From assembly GCF_001544535.1 (NCBI RefSeq), contig NZ_FCON02000003.1:1-64000 (forward strand): DNA of 64,000 nt, given 5' to 3'. The notes beneath the pieces were generated by a model. It searched no databases. It was not told where the DNA came from and saw only the letters and a list, made by a program, of their open reading frames with translations. The stretch is from Caballeronia choica (lineage in GTDB: Bacteria > Pseudomonadota > Gammaproteobacteria > Burkholderiales > Burkholderiaceae). This document shows positions 1-9,346 of the stretch, one piece after another (within the stretch, counting starts at the first letter, position 1; every line of letters begins with the position of its first letter). A program made the translations under genes and the position numbers.

Positions 1-210
1 GTGGAAGTGGCGCCGGTGTCGCTGGCGCAGGCGCGCGAAGCGGCCGAGCGGCAGGCGATCGAACTGGCGTTGCTGCGCCATCGCGGGCGCCTGGGCGATG
101 CGGCCCACGAACTCGGCATTTCGCGTGTGACGCTGTACCGGCTCCTGAGCGCACACGGCATGCGCCACATCGAAGTCGACGCGCCCACCGAGCACGCGAC
201 CCGAGTCTGA
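1..210 (+). CDS. C-terminal end of a Fis-type (sigma-54 activator-like) transcriptional regulator, partial
   Basis: Only the last 69 codons are in the window; the gene continues to the left. The fragment is a Fis-type helix-turn-helix: residues about 20-55 read RQAIELALLRHRGRLGDAAH followed by ELGISRVTLYRLL, the usual DNA-binding end of NtrC-family activators. In that family the missing N-terminal part would be a receiver or sensor domain plus an AAA+ domain. The GTG at base 1 is in frame but is probably internal. Fis itself is less likely because the residues before the HTH are short and unlike Fis. Confidence 0.75.
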   Translation: MEVAPVSLAQAREAAERQAIELALLRHRGRLGDAAHELGISRVTLYRLLSAHGMRHIEVDAPTEHATRV

Positions 211-315
211 CCGACCGACAGGCCGTCGATTCCAGGCGGGCGCCATCCGCGCGCCCGCCTCTCCTCCAACCCTCCGTTTCTCTCGCCCGCTCCGACGCTT
301 CCTTCGCGCGCTTGG

Positions 316-321
316 TAAAAT
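316..321 (+). promoter_or_regulatory. Possible -10 element (TAAAAT) for thyA
   Basis: TAAAAT lies 54 bases before the thyA start codon. No good -35 hexamer is seen at the right spacing, so this is a weak call made by position and similarity to other TAAAAT elements in the window. Confidence 0.3.
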
Positions 322-375
322 CACGCCTTTACGCCCATCTACAGCGAGCCGTGCAGGCGCGTCGAAGGAAATTGA

Positions 376-1347
376 ATGAAACAGTATCTCGAGCTCGTCC
401 GCGCGATTCTCGATACCGGCACCTGGCAGGAAAACCGCACGGGGATCCGCACGATCAGCATGCCCGGCGCGATGCTGCGCTTCGACTTGCAGCAGGGTTT
501 CCCGGCCGTGACGACGAAGAAGCTCGCGTTCAAGTCGGCGATCGGCGAGATGGTGGGTTTTCTGCGGGCGTCGAAGAACGCGGCGGATTTTCGCGCGCTC
601 GGCTGCAAGGTCTGGGACGCCAACGCCAACGAGAATCCACAGTGGCTCGCGAATCCGTACCGCCAGGGCCCTGACGACCTCGGCGACGTGTACGGCGTGC
701 AATGGCGCAAGTGGCCGGCGTACAAGGTCATCGACGCAGGCGCGGGCGACCGTATCTCCGATGCCACCAATCGCGGCTATCAGGTCGTGACGAGTTTCGT
801 GGAAGGCGGCCGCGAGCAGGTGCTCCTGTACAAGGCGGTCGATCAGTTGCGCCAGTGTCTCGATACGATCATCGAGAACCCGACCGACCGTCGCATTCTG
901 TTTCATGCGTGGAATCCGGCGAAGCTCGATGAAATCGCGCTGCCCGCGTGCCATCTGCTGTATCAGTTCATCCCGAACGCCGCGAAGCGTGAAATCTCGC
1001 TGTGCCTCTATATCCGCAGTAACGACGTCGGGCTGGGCACGCCGTTCAACCTGACCGAAGGCGCGGCGCTGCTGCATCTCGTCGGGCGGCTGACGGGTTA
1101 TGCGCCGCGCTGGTTCACGTATTTCATCGGCGATGCGCATATCTACGAGAACCAGCTCGACATGCTCAATGAGCAGTTGAAGCGCGAGCCTTTCGCGAGT
1201 CCGCAACTGATCCTGTCGGATCGCGTGCCCGATTACGCGACCACCGGGCGCTATGAACCGGAATGGCTCGAGAAGATCGAGCCGAGCGATTTCGCGCTCG
1301 AAGGGTATCGGCACCATGAGGCGCTCAAGGCGCCGATGGCGGTTTAG
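376..1347 (+). CDS. thyA: Thymidylate synthase
   Basis: Converts dUMP and methylene-tetrahydrofolate to dTMP and dihydrofolate in the cytoplasm. The 323-residue product begins [12 protein letters not shown] and carries the nucleophile motif [10 protein letters not shown] with Cys192, the folate/dUMP segment [17 protein letters not shown] and the C-terminal block ending APMAV. It is about 60 residues longer than the E. coli enzyme because of insertions in the first half, a known long form in this group. The ATG at 376 gives the normal N-terminus. A hairpin terminator follows directly, so the gene is probably monocistronic. Identity is clear. Confidence 0.97.
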   Translation: MKQYLELVRAILDTGTWQENRTGIRTISMPGAMLRFDLQQGFPAVTTKKLAFKSAIGEMVGFLRASKNAADFRALGCKVWDANANENPQWLANPYRQGPDDLGDVYGVQWRKWPAYKVIDAGAGDRISDATNRGYQVVTSFVEGGREQVLLYKAVDQLRQCLDTIIENPTDRRILFHAWNPAKLDEIALPACHLLYQFIPNAAKREISLCLYIRSNDVGLGTPFNLTEGAALLHLVGRLTGYAPRWFTYFIGDAHIYENQLDMLNEQLKREPFASPQLILSDRVPDYATTGRYEPEWLEKIEPSDFALEGYRHHEALKAPMAV

Positions 1348-1373
1348 CGTCTGGTTTCCATGGGCAGCAAGGC

Positions 1374-1401
1374 AAAACGCGCGGCCGAGGCCGCGCGTTT
1401 T
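1374..1401. terminator. Bidirectional hairpin terminator between thyA and the convergent gene
   Basis: AAAACGCGCGGCC and GGCCGCGCGTTTT form a perfect inverted repeat separated by two bases. It sits between two convergent genes and gives a T-run on either strand. Confidence 0.75.
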
Positions 1402-1432
1402 GCGTTTGTGAGGCAGAGTCTGGCGTTGAAAG

Positions 1433-4282
1433 TCAGCTTCTGTGGTGTTGATCGTTGCCGTTGCCTGCGGCGTGCGGCTCCTGGTGCTGCGGCTGAGCGG
1501 GCTGCGGCTGCGGGCGTGGCGCTTGATGGACTTCCTGATGCGGCTGAACCTGCTGTCGAGGCGCCTGCTGCGCCTGTTGCTGCGGCGGCGGATGAAACTC
1601 CTGACGCGGCGCTTGTTGGACCTGCTGCGGCGGCGGATGAAACTCCTGACGCGGCGCCTGCTGGACCTGCTGCGGCGGCGGATGAAACTCCTGGCGCGGC
1701 GCCTGCTGGACCTGCTGCGGCGGCGGATGAAACTCCTGACGTGGCGCCTGCTGGACCTGCTGCGGATGATTCTCGGGACGCGCGGCCTGAGCCGCAGCCG
1801 GCGTCTGAGTCGCGTGGAAGTCCTGCCGGGGTTGCTGGACATTCGCGGGTTGCGCCTCTTGCGGTGGCGTCGGCTGGAATCCGTTTTGCGCCTGCTGAAC
1901 CGGCTGCGGATGATTGTCGGGACGTGGCGTCTGGATCGGCGCGGGCCGTGGCTGCGGGACGCTCACAGGTTGCAGCGCATGGGCCGGCGCCGGCTGGAAT
2001 CCGTTCTGCGCTTGCTGGACCGGCTGCGGACGCGGGGCCTGACTCCGGCCCTGTGCAGCATCGAAGTTCTGGCGGGGCTGCGCGACGGCAGCGACTTGCG
2101 GCTGTTGCGGCCACTGCTGTGGCTGTTGCGGCGACATCGCGTGCGGAAGATGCTGCTCGCCGCCAGCGGGCGCCTGCATGGCATTGCCGACCGGCGGTTG
2201 GCCGACGTGTGCGGGCGGTCGCGGCACTGCGCTGGCGTCGCGCTGCGGGGCGCCATTCGGTTCGTGCGCTGGCTGACCGGCAAAACGCGAAGGCTGCGGC
2301 GCGACGCCGGCATCAGGTGGCGACAGGCCGCCCGGCGAAGTCGCGATTTGGTTACCGCGCTGCTGCGCGCCATTGGACATCTGCGGCGAGTGCTGCAAAA
2401 CCCCCGGTTGCGGTTGATTCATATCGTGAGCCGGAGCGGAATGTCCCGCCTGCTGGGCCGGCCCATTGCCCCACTGCGCGACTTGCGGCGGACGTGGGAC
2501 GCCGCCGTTGCGTGACGAATCGGTGGCGATCGGCGGAGCGTGTCCGCCGTCGCGCTGTGGCGGCGTCGCGATGGAAGCGCCGGTCGCCCCATTCGGACCA
2601 CGCGACGCAATCCCCGCGTTTTCCAGCGCGCGCGCCGGACCATGCGTCGCGACGAGATGGATGTTCTCGCGCCCAGGCGCCTGCATCTGCGGCGCTCGAG
2701 AACCCGGATTGCGCCCGGCACTTGCTTCGGGCGCCGTCCGCACTACCGGATTTCCCGCGCCCGCCACGCGCGCACCCTGGCCGAGCGCGAGACGCTGCGC
2801 GAACGTGTCGTGGAACGCGGGAGGCGCAAGCGGCGCGCGCGTCGCCACGACCGGACGCCCGAACGCGCCCTGCGGCGGCCGGTAATCGGCGCGTCGGAGG
2901 CCCGGCGTGAAGCTGTCCCGCGTCGGCGCGATTCCCGGACCGCCTTCCGTAAAACGCGGACTACGCCAGTGCGCCGGGTCGACGCGCACGTTCTCCCGCC
3001 CGACCGGCCGCCCGTGGACGAACGCCGTCGCCGGCACGGCCGTCACGGCGCCTGGCGCGCGATAGTTCACATAGGTATTGCGAATGTGCACGGACTGGTC
3101 GACATGCACATTCCGGTTCACGCGATCGTAGTAACGCGGGCTCCAGCCGTCGCGATGGCCGCGCCACGGTTCACCTGGCCCGAGCGGAAACCACGCGACG
3201 CCCACCGCCGCCGCACCGCCGATCGCCAGACCGACATTCCAGTCGACCCCGCCGCCGCCGTCGCCGACGAACGCCACCAGCGCGGGCGCGTAGGCGGGCG
3301 GCGCAGTGTCGACGAGCGGTCCCGGCACCCAGGCCCAACGCGATCCGGCGTAAGCCCAGCGGCCATAGTGATAAGGCGCGAAACCCCACGGCGCATCGTC
3401 GACCCAGGTCCAGCCCCACGGCGCCTGCCAGACCCAGTGTCCCTGCCGATACGGCGCCCAGTCTGCCGCGACGGCATTCGGCACCCACACCTCGCCGTAC
3501 GACGGATCGGTCTGCCACGTGCCATTCGCGTCGAGATCCTGATAACCGGGGATGTCGCGCGAGACGTAGCGCGCGGAAACCGACTGGTCTTCTGCCGCGT
3601 CGCGGCTTGCGGCCCACTGATCGAACGAATCCGCCGCCGGGGCGCCGTTCGCCGCGACCTGCTGCAGGGCCGTGCCGGCGAACGTGATCTGCTGGCCGGC
3701 GGTAATCGGCAATGCGCCGCCGTCGCCGTATGCGGTGAGGCTGCCGCTTCGGACGGTCACCGTCGTGCGGCTGCCGTCGGGCGCGACGTCGACGCGATAA
3801 TCCCCCGGCGCCGTGACCCCGAGCGCGGCGTTCGGCGTGTCGATCTCATACGCGCCGCCCGGCGGCAGCGAGCGAACGCGCGTCGAGAGCGTGCCTTGCG
3901 CGACCTTGAGTTGGGCGCTGGCGTCATCGAGGGAAAGGACTTCGAGACTCGTTGACGAACCGAGGCGCACCGCGGTCGAACCGATATGCAGCTCCGAGCG
4001 CGCGCCGTCGTCGTTCCAGAGCTGGTCGCCGGTGGTGAGCGGGCGGTTGATCTGCGCGTAGCTCCAGTCGGAGGCGCCGGCCGGTTCGCTCGTGACCGTC
4101 CCCGCCATGTAGTTCAGGCGCGCAACGCGTCCGGGCGGATCGGTCTCGGCTTGCGGCGCGGCGGCGGAATCGGAATAGGCGGTGTCGGGTGTCTGCGCGA
4201 ACGCGCTGAAAGTGAGTCCCGAGAGCAGGGCGCAGGCGAACAGCGTGGCGGCGGCGGGTTTCGTGAGGCGGCGGACGTGCAT
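1433..4282 (-). CDS. FecR/DUF6600-like secreted protein with a long Gln/Pro-rich tail
   Basis: A 949-residue exported protein of unknown function. Start chosen at ATG 4282 because it gives a clean signal peptide (MHVRRLTKPAAATLFACALL, ending about SAFAQ); the open frame extends 108 codons further upstream without a signal. Residues about 50-200 look like a FecR-type beta domain (GDQLWNDDGARSELHIGSTA). Residues about 230-380 carry aromatic motifs such as YGEVWVPNAV and GHWVWQAPWGWTWVDD, typical of DUF6600 proteins. The last 400 or so residues are Gln/Pro/Ala-rich with a 15-residue tandem repeat and probably disordered. Likely periplasmic or cell-surface. FecR-like domains normally sense or bind at the envelope, but no partner FecI/FecA gene is adjacent. 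Confidence 0.75.
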   Translation of the reverse strand: MHVRRLTKPAAATLFACALLSGLTFSAFAQTPDTAYSDSAAAPQAETDPPGRVARLNYMAGTVTSEPAGASDWSYAQINRPLTTGDQLWNDDGARSELHIGSTAVRLGSSTSLEVLSLDDASAQLKVAQGTLSTRVRSLPPGGAYEIDTPNAALGVTAPGDYRVDVAPDGSRTTVTVRSGSLTAYGDGGALPITAGQQITFAGTALQQVAANGAPAADSFDQWAASRDAAEDQSVSARYVSRDIPGYQDLDANGTWQTDPSYGEVWVPNAVAADWAPYRQGHWVWQAPWGWTWVDDAPWGFAPYHYGRWAYAGSRWAWVPGPLVDTAPPAYAPALVAFVGDGGGGVDWNVGLAIGGAAAVGVAWFPLGPGEPWRGHRDGWSPRYYDRVNRNVHVDQSVHIRNTYVNYRAPGAVTAVPATAFVHGRPVGRENVRVDPAHWRSPRFTEGGPGIAPTRDSFTPGLRRADYRPPQGAFGRPVVATRAPLAPPAFHDTFAQRLALGQGARVAGAGNPVVRTAPEASAGRNPGSRAPQMQAPGRENIHLVATHGPARALENAGIASRGPNGATGASIATPPQRDGGHAPPIATDSSRNGGVPRPPQVAQWGNGPAQQAGHSAPAHDMNQPQPGVLQHSPQMSNGAQQRGNQIATSPGGLSPPDAGVAPQPSRFAGQPAHEPNGAPQRDASAVPRPPAHVGQPPVGNAMQAPAGGEQHLPHAMSPQQPQQWPQQPQVAAVAQPRQNFDAAQGRSQAPRPQPVQQAQNGFQPAPAHALQPVSVPQPRPAPIQTPRPDNHPQPVQQAQNGFQPTPPQEAQPANVQQPRQDFHATQTPAAAQAARPENHPQQVQQAPRQEFHPPPQQVQQAPRQEFHPPPQQVQQAPRQEFHPPPQQVQQAPRQEFHPPPQQQAQQAPRQQVQPHQEVHQAPRPQPQPAQPQHQEPHAAGNGNDQHHRS
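1579..1758 (-). repeat. Four 45-bp tandem repeats inside the DUF6600-like gene
   Basis: The 10-mer GATGAAACTC recurs at 1591, 1636, 1681 and 1726, exactly 45 bases apart, within near-identical units. On the coding strand each unit encodes APRQEFHPPPQQVQQ. The array is in frame, so copy-number change would lengthen or shorten the tail without a frameshift. Confidence 0.9.
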
Positions 4283-4431
4283 TGTGGTTCTCCAGCGGCG
4301 GCGTCGAGTTGTTGTTGTGAAGGCCGACACAGCCTGTCGAACCAATTTACCGTCTGCGCCTGTATCAGGGCGCTGTCGTTTGTAAGCGGCGACGACCCCG
4401 CGTAACAAAGCTTTGCAGCGGACCGAAGGAT

Positions 4432-5175
4432 CTACCTGTCCGACAGAAAACGCTCGAAATGGCTGCGCCCGGCGGGCGTCACGCGCAGCACGCGACGCTT
4501 CGTCGTCTTTTCGAGCCACCCGTGCGCGCCACAGCTTTCGAGAAACGCTGCGCCGAGCGCGCCGCCCAAATGCGGCCGCCGCTCGCTCCAGTCGATGCAC
4601 GTGCACGCGAAACGTCGCCGGCGCGCGCGCTGGCTTTTCAAGTCGATCCCGAGTTGCGCAAACTCGCGCGCGCCTTCAGGCGTTGGCTCCAGTTCGGTCG
4701 GCCCGTTCTCCGCCCGGCGCTCGACGGCGAGCCAGTTGCGCGTGATCATCCGGTCGAAGATCTGCACGGCGAGTTCGCCCGCCAGGTGGTCGTAGCAGGT
4801 GCGGGCATAGCGCATTTCGAGCGGCACCGCGCTCGGCAGCCGCTCGGGCGCGCGCTGCGGTGCGCTCGCCTGCGCGAGGGTGGCGAGCGCCTCGATCGCC
4901 GCCGCGATGTCGGGCGTCGCGATCCGGTAGTACCGATGCCGGCCGCTCACTTCCATCGCGAGCAGCCCGCCCTCGGTCAGCCGCGCGAGATGGCCGCTCG
5001 CCGCCGATGGTGACAGCCCCGCGATCATCGTCAGCTCGCCGGCCGGACGCGCGGTGCCGTCCATCAGCGACCACAGCATCGCGGCGCGGCCCGGATCGGC
5101 GAGCAGTGCGCCGATCCGCGACAGGCCCGGAAAGTGGCGTGCGCGGGGATCGGTGTCGTCGTGGGCGAGGGTCAT
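4432..5175 (-). CDS. ArsR-family winged-helix transcriptional regulator
   Basis: A 247-residue regulator. The N-terminal half is an ArsR-type winged helix (RIGALLADPGRAAMLWSLMD, then LSPSAASGHLARLTEGGLL and the wing SGRHRYYRI). The C-terminal half carries the cysteine segment FACTCIDWSERRPHLGGALG, seen in long ArsR-like regulators of proteobacteria. Start set at ATG 5175 (MTLAHDD); a longer frame to 5232 adds 19 residues unlike the family. The effector is unknown; the Cys pair could bind metal or sense oxidation, but that is inference. It is transcribed away from the small lipoprotein gene at 5332 and shares an upstream region of about 150 bases with it. Confidence 0.8.
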   Translation of the reverse strand: MTLAHDDTDPRARHFPGLSRIGALLADPGRAAMLWSLMDGTARPAGELTMIAGLSPSAASGHLARLTEGGLLAMEVSGRHRYYRIATPDIAAAIEALATLAQASAPQRAPERLPSAVPLEMRYARTCYDHLAGELAVQIFDRMITRNWLAVERRAENGPTELEPTPEGAREFAQLGIDLKSQRARRRRFACTCIDWSERRPHLGGALGAAFLESCGAHGWLEKTTKRRVLRVTPAGRSHFERFLSDR

Positions 5176-5331
5176 GGCGTCTCCTGCGATTTCGAGATAG
5201 GCGGATAAGACCACTTTAAACGCTCTCGGCATCCGATGTTTCAGCGCGGACTGAATCGTCGATGCGTGCCGGCTTCGGCCACGGGGCTAGAATGACAGTC
5301 CGTGTCCCGAAGTCGTTGCAAGGAAATACCC

Positions 5332-5484
5332 ATGATCAAGATCATTCTGGCGGCGGGTTTCGTCGCGTCGCTGCTGTGCGCGGGCTGTTCGGGGATGGCG
5401 GGATCGTCGTCGTCGGCATCCGGCGGTTCGAGCAGCATTACGATGTACGGCACGATCGACGAAGGCGTGTCGATCCGCAAATAG
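5332..5484 (+). CDS. Small putative lipoprotein, 50 residues
   Basis: A 50-residue product starting MIKIILAAGFVASLLCAGCS. The N-terminus is a lipoprotein-type signal with Cys19 after LLCAG; a Cys at position -3 is less usual than Leu. The mature part is Ser/Gly-rich then SITMYGTIDEGVSIRK. An AAGGAAA ribosome site lies just before the ATG, which is why the upstream in-frame start at 5302 is not used. Function not recognised; probably anchored in the inner or outer membrane. Confidence 0.65.
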   Translation: MIKIILAAGFVASLLCAGCSGMAGSSSSASGGSSSITMYGTIDEGVSIRK

Positions 5485-5605
5485 CGCGGCGGCGAGCCCG
5501 ATCGAATGCGCCCGAGCGGTTCCCGGCGCTGGGCCTTCTTGCTGCCTCTATAATCATTTTTTACCTTTTTCCTGTCGCGGGGTCCGCCCCGCACCGCGAG
5601 CCGCC

Positions 5606-6130
5606 ATGAACACGCCGATCACGTCGCTGCAAGCCGACGCCTCCACGCCCGACCGCTCCGAAACCACCTTCCGCTTTCTCGCCGAGCCGACCTCGGTAAA
5701 CTTCGGCGGCAAGGTGCACGGCGGCGCGCTGATGAAGTGGATCGACGAAACGGGCTACGCGTGCGCGGCGATGTGGTCGGGCCGTTATTGCGTGACAGTG
5801 AGCGTCGGCAACATCCGCTTTCGCCGGCCGATCCTGGTCGGCAATCTCGTCGAGTTGCGCGCACGCGTGGTCGCGACCGGCCGCACGAGCATGCACCTGC
5901 ACATCGCGGTCCACGCGGGCGACCCGAAAGGCGGCGACCTCCAGCAGACGACGGATTGCCTCGTCGTGTTCGTCGCCGTCGACGAGCAGGGCAAGCCCGT
6001 GCCGGTGCCCGCGTTTGTGCCGGTCACCGAGGAGCAGAAACGGCTCGCCAAATACGCGATGGACGTGAAGGACGCGCTCGACGCCATCGTCGAACTGAAG
6101 CCGGAGGAAGTGGCGGCGGGAAAGGTTTGA
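5606..6130 (+). CDS. Acyl-CoA thioesterase, hotdog fold (YciA-like)
   Basis: A 174-residue single hotdog-domain protein expected to hydrolyse acyl-CoA in the cytoplasm. The central helix and catalytic region read NFGGKVHGGALMKWIDETGY, followed by RPILVGNLVELRARVVATGR, which match the acyl-CoA hydrolase (YciA/BFIT) group. The C-terminus is charged (VTEEQKRLAKYAMDVKDALD). A TATAAT-like hexamer lies at 5549-5554, about 50 bases upstream. Chain-length preference cannot be read from sequence. Confidence 0.88.
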   Translation: MNTPITSLQADASTPDRSETTFRFLAEPTSVNFGGKVHGGALMKWIDETGYACAAMWSGRYCVTVSVGNIRFRRPILVGNLVELRARVVATGRTSMHLHIAVHAGDPKGGDLQQTTDCLVVFVAVDEQGKPVPVPAFVPVTEEQKRLAKYAMDVKDALDAIVELKPEEVAAGKV

Positions 6131-6313
6131 ATCGCCCGAAAACCGGGTTTTCAGCAAATAAAATGCCCCGATTCATTCGGTTTCAGTAACAAATAAGACG
6201 CTTCTCATTCATCGATCCGCCCTTGACGGGCATAGTGCAGCGCACTCGCGCGACGCGTGCTCCAGGCCGTGCCGCGCGGAAGCCACCACTTGGATATCGA
6301 TGAAGGAGCAAGC

Positions 6314-7861
6314 ATGAGCTGGGCTGCGGGTTACAACAATTCGGTCGCGTATACGACCGGCTACTATCAGGAACAGAGCCCGACGTGGCTGAAGGCGGCG
6401 CTCGTGATGCAGCGCGTCGCGCCCCTCGCCGACGGCAAGTTCACCTACTGCGAGCTCGGTTTCGGCCAGGGCCTGACGTCGCTGATCCTTGCGGCGACGC
6501 ATCCGGACGGCGACTTCTACGCCTGCGACTTCAACCCGCTGCACGTGATCGCCGCGTCGTCCATTCGCGACGACGCCCGGCTTCCCAACCTCACGCTGCT
6601 CGAAAACAGCTTCGGCGAACTGGCCGACGGCAAGGTCGACTTGCCGATGTTCGATTTCGTGACGCTGCACGGTATCGTCTCGTGGGTGTCGCATGAAACG
6701 CGCGCGCAAATCGTGCGTTTTCTCGCGCGTTACCTGAAGCCGGGCGGCGTCGTGCAGATCAGCTACAACGCGATGACCGCCTGCGCGCAGGTCCAGCCGC
6801 TCCAGCGTCTCTTGACCCTGCACGCGAACAACCAGGGCGAAAACTGGGCGGGCGCCGCCACGTTCGCGCGGCAACTGGCCGACACGAACGCGCTGCACTT
6901 CCAGCGCAATCCCGATGCGGCCGCCCGCGTCACATCGTTCGCTTCGTCGGACACGCGCTATCTGGTGCACGAATACATGCACGAGCAGTGGACGCCGTTC
7001 CACTTCACCGACATGGCGAAGGAACTGGCCGACGCCAAGCTCGTGTTCGCGGGCAGCGCGCGCTACGGTCAGATGTCGCCGGTGGCATGGCTCACCGACG
7101 AGCAGGCCGCAATCGTCGGTTCGATCAAGGACCCGCTGTTCGCCGAAGAAGTCCGCGATTATTTCTGCAACCGGTCGTTCCGTTCCGATGTCTTCGTGCG
7201 CGGCAAGGCGACGCTCAACGATATCCGCCTGCGTGAACACGCGAAACGCATTCATCTGTGGGCCAATCCGAAGGCGCAATACCAGCAGACGGTCAAGATC
7301 GAGCACGCGCAAGTTAATCGCACCGACGCGGCGCACAGGCCGCTCTTCGACCTGCTGCGCAAGTCGGATATGACGCTCGACCAGCTGTTCGACGCGCCCG
7401 AACTGGCGGGCCACGGCATCGACACGATCATGCAGATCGTGCGCTTTTCGCTGGCGGCCGGCGAGACCGCGATCCGTTATGGCGACGTGCAGCCGCGTGC
7501 GGCCGCCGACCGCCTGAACACCGTGCTGCTGAGCCACGCGGAGCGCGGCGAGAAGTGGGATGCGCTCGCATCGCCGAAATTCGCCGGCGGCGTGCCGGTC
7601 GGACTGCTCGACCAGTTGCTGATCGCGCCGCTCAGGGCCAAAAGCGATCCGAAGCGCGCGCTGACGAGCGATATCGACGAACTCGTCGTGCATGTCGAGC
7701 GCTCGCTGTTGAACACCGGGCTCAACCTGAACGTCGGCGAGCGCGTCACGCCGCGTGAGGAAATGCCGGCGGCGATCCGCAAGATCCTCGACGACTCGGG
7801 CGCCGCGCTCATCGCCTTGTGCGATGAAAACGACTTCTGGCCCGCCAAATCCGCCAAATAA
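6314..7861 (+). CDS. Class I SAM-dependent methyltransferase with a regulatory C-terminal domain
   Basis: A 515-residue protein. Residues about 40-200 are a Rossmann methyltransferase with SAM motif I YCELGFGQGLTSLILAA and acidic motif DFYACDFNPLHV. The following region (about 210-400) resembles the methyltransferase regulatory domain found in a family of long bacterial methyltransferases, with KSDMTLDQLFDAPELAGHG. The ATG at 6314 follows a GAAGGAG ribosome site; the longer frame from 6257 lacks one. Substrate unknown. The gene stands alone, closed by a strong terminator shared with fumC. Confidence 0.8.
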   Translation: MSWAAGYNNSVAYTTGYYQEQSPTWLKAALVMQRVAPLADGKFTYCELGFGQGLTSLILAATHPDGDFYACDFNPLHVIAASSIRDDARLPNLTLLENSFGELADGKVDLPMFDFVTLHGIVSWVSHETRAQIVRFLARYLKPGGVVQISYNAMTACAQVQPLQRLLTLHANNQGENWAGAATFARQLADTNALHFQRNPDAAARVTSFASSDTRYLVHEYMHEQWTPFHFTDMAKELADAKLVFAGSARYGQMSPVAWLTDEQAAIVGSIKDPLFAEEVRDYFCNRSFRSDVFVRGKATLNDIRLREHAKRIHLWANPKAQYQQTVKIEHAQVNRTDAAHRPLFDLLRKSDMTLDQLFDAPELAGHGIDTIMQIVRFSLAAGETAIRYGDVQPRAAADRLNTVLLSHAERGEKWDALASPKFAGGVPVGLLDQLLIAPLRAKSDPKRALTSDIDELVVHVERSLLNTGLNLNVGERVTPREEMPAAIRKILDDSGAALIALCDENDFWPAKSAK

Positions 7862-7880
7862 TCCCCTGATGAAGTGCCCA

Positions 7881-7917
7881 AAGCGCAGCGGCTTCAACGC
7901 CGCTGCGCTTTTTTTTT
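7881..7917. terminator. Strong hairpin terminator between the methyltransferase gene and fumC
   Basis: A perfect 12-bp stem (AAGCGCAGCGGC / GCCGCTGCGCTT) with a 6-base loop is followed by nine T residues on the + strand. The two flanking genes converge on it; on the minus strand the tail has only the stem's own AA/TT, so it works best for the methyltransferase gene. Confidence 0.9.
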
Positions 7918-7924
7918 GCAACGC

Positions 7925-9331
<1,407 letters not shown>

Positions 9332-9346
9332 GGCTTCAACGCTCCT

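Noticed and set aside
1579-1758. Tandem repeats first considered as a CRISPR array
   Set aside because: The units are directly adjacent with no spacers, are in frame and encode a Gln/Pro repeat; no cas gene is near.
1360-2910. A 516-codon open frame on the + strand opposite the DUF6600-like gene
   Set aside because: Shadow of the repetitive GC-rich gene on the other strand; repeats of its codons give long artificial frames and no ribosome site or family motif is seen.
6209-7921. A 570-codon open frame on the minus strand
   Set aside because: Antisense to the methyltransferase; Arg/His/Val-rich composition typical of shadow frames in GC-rich DNA.
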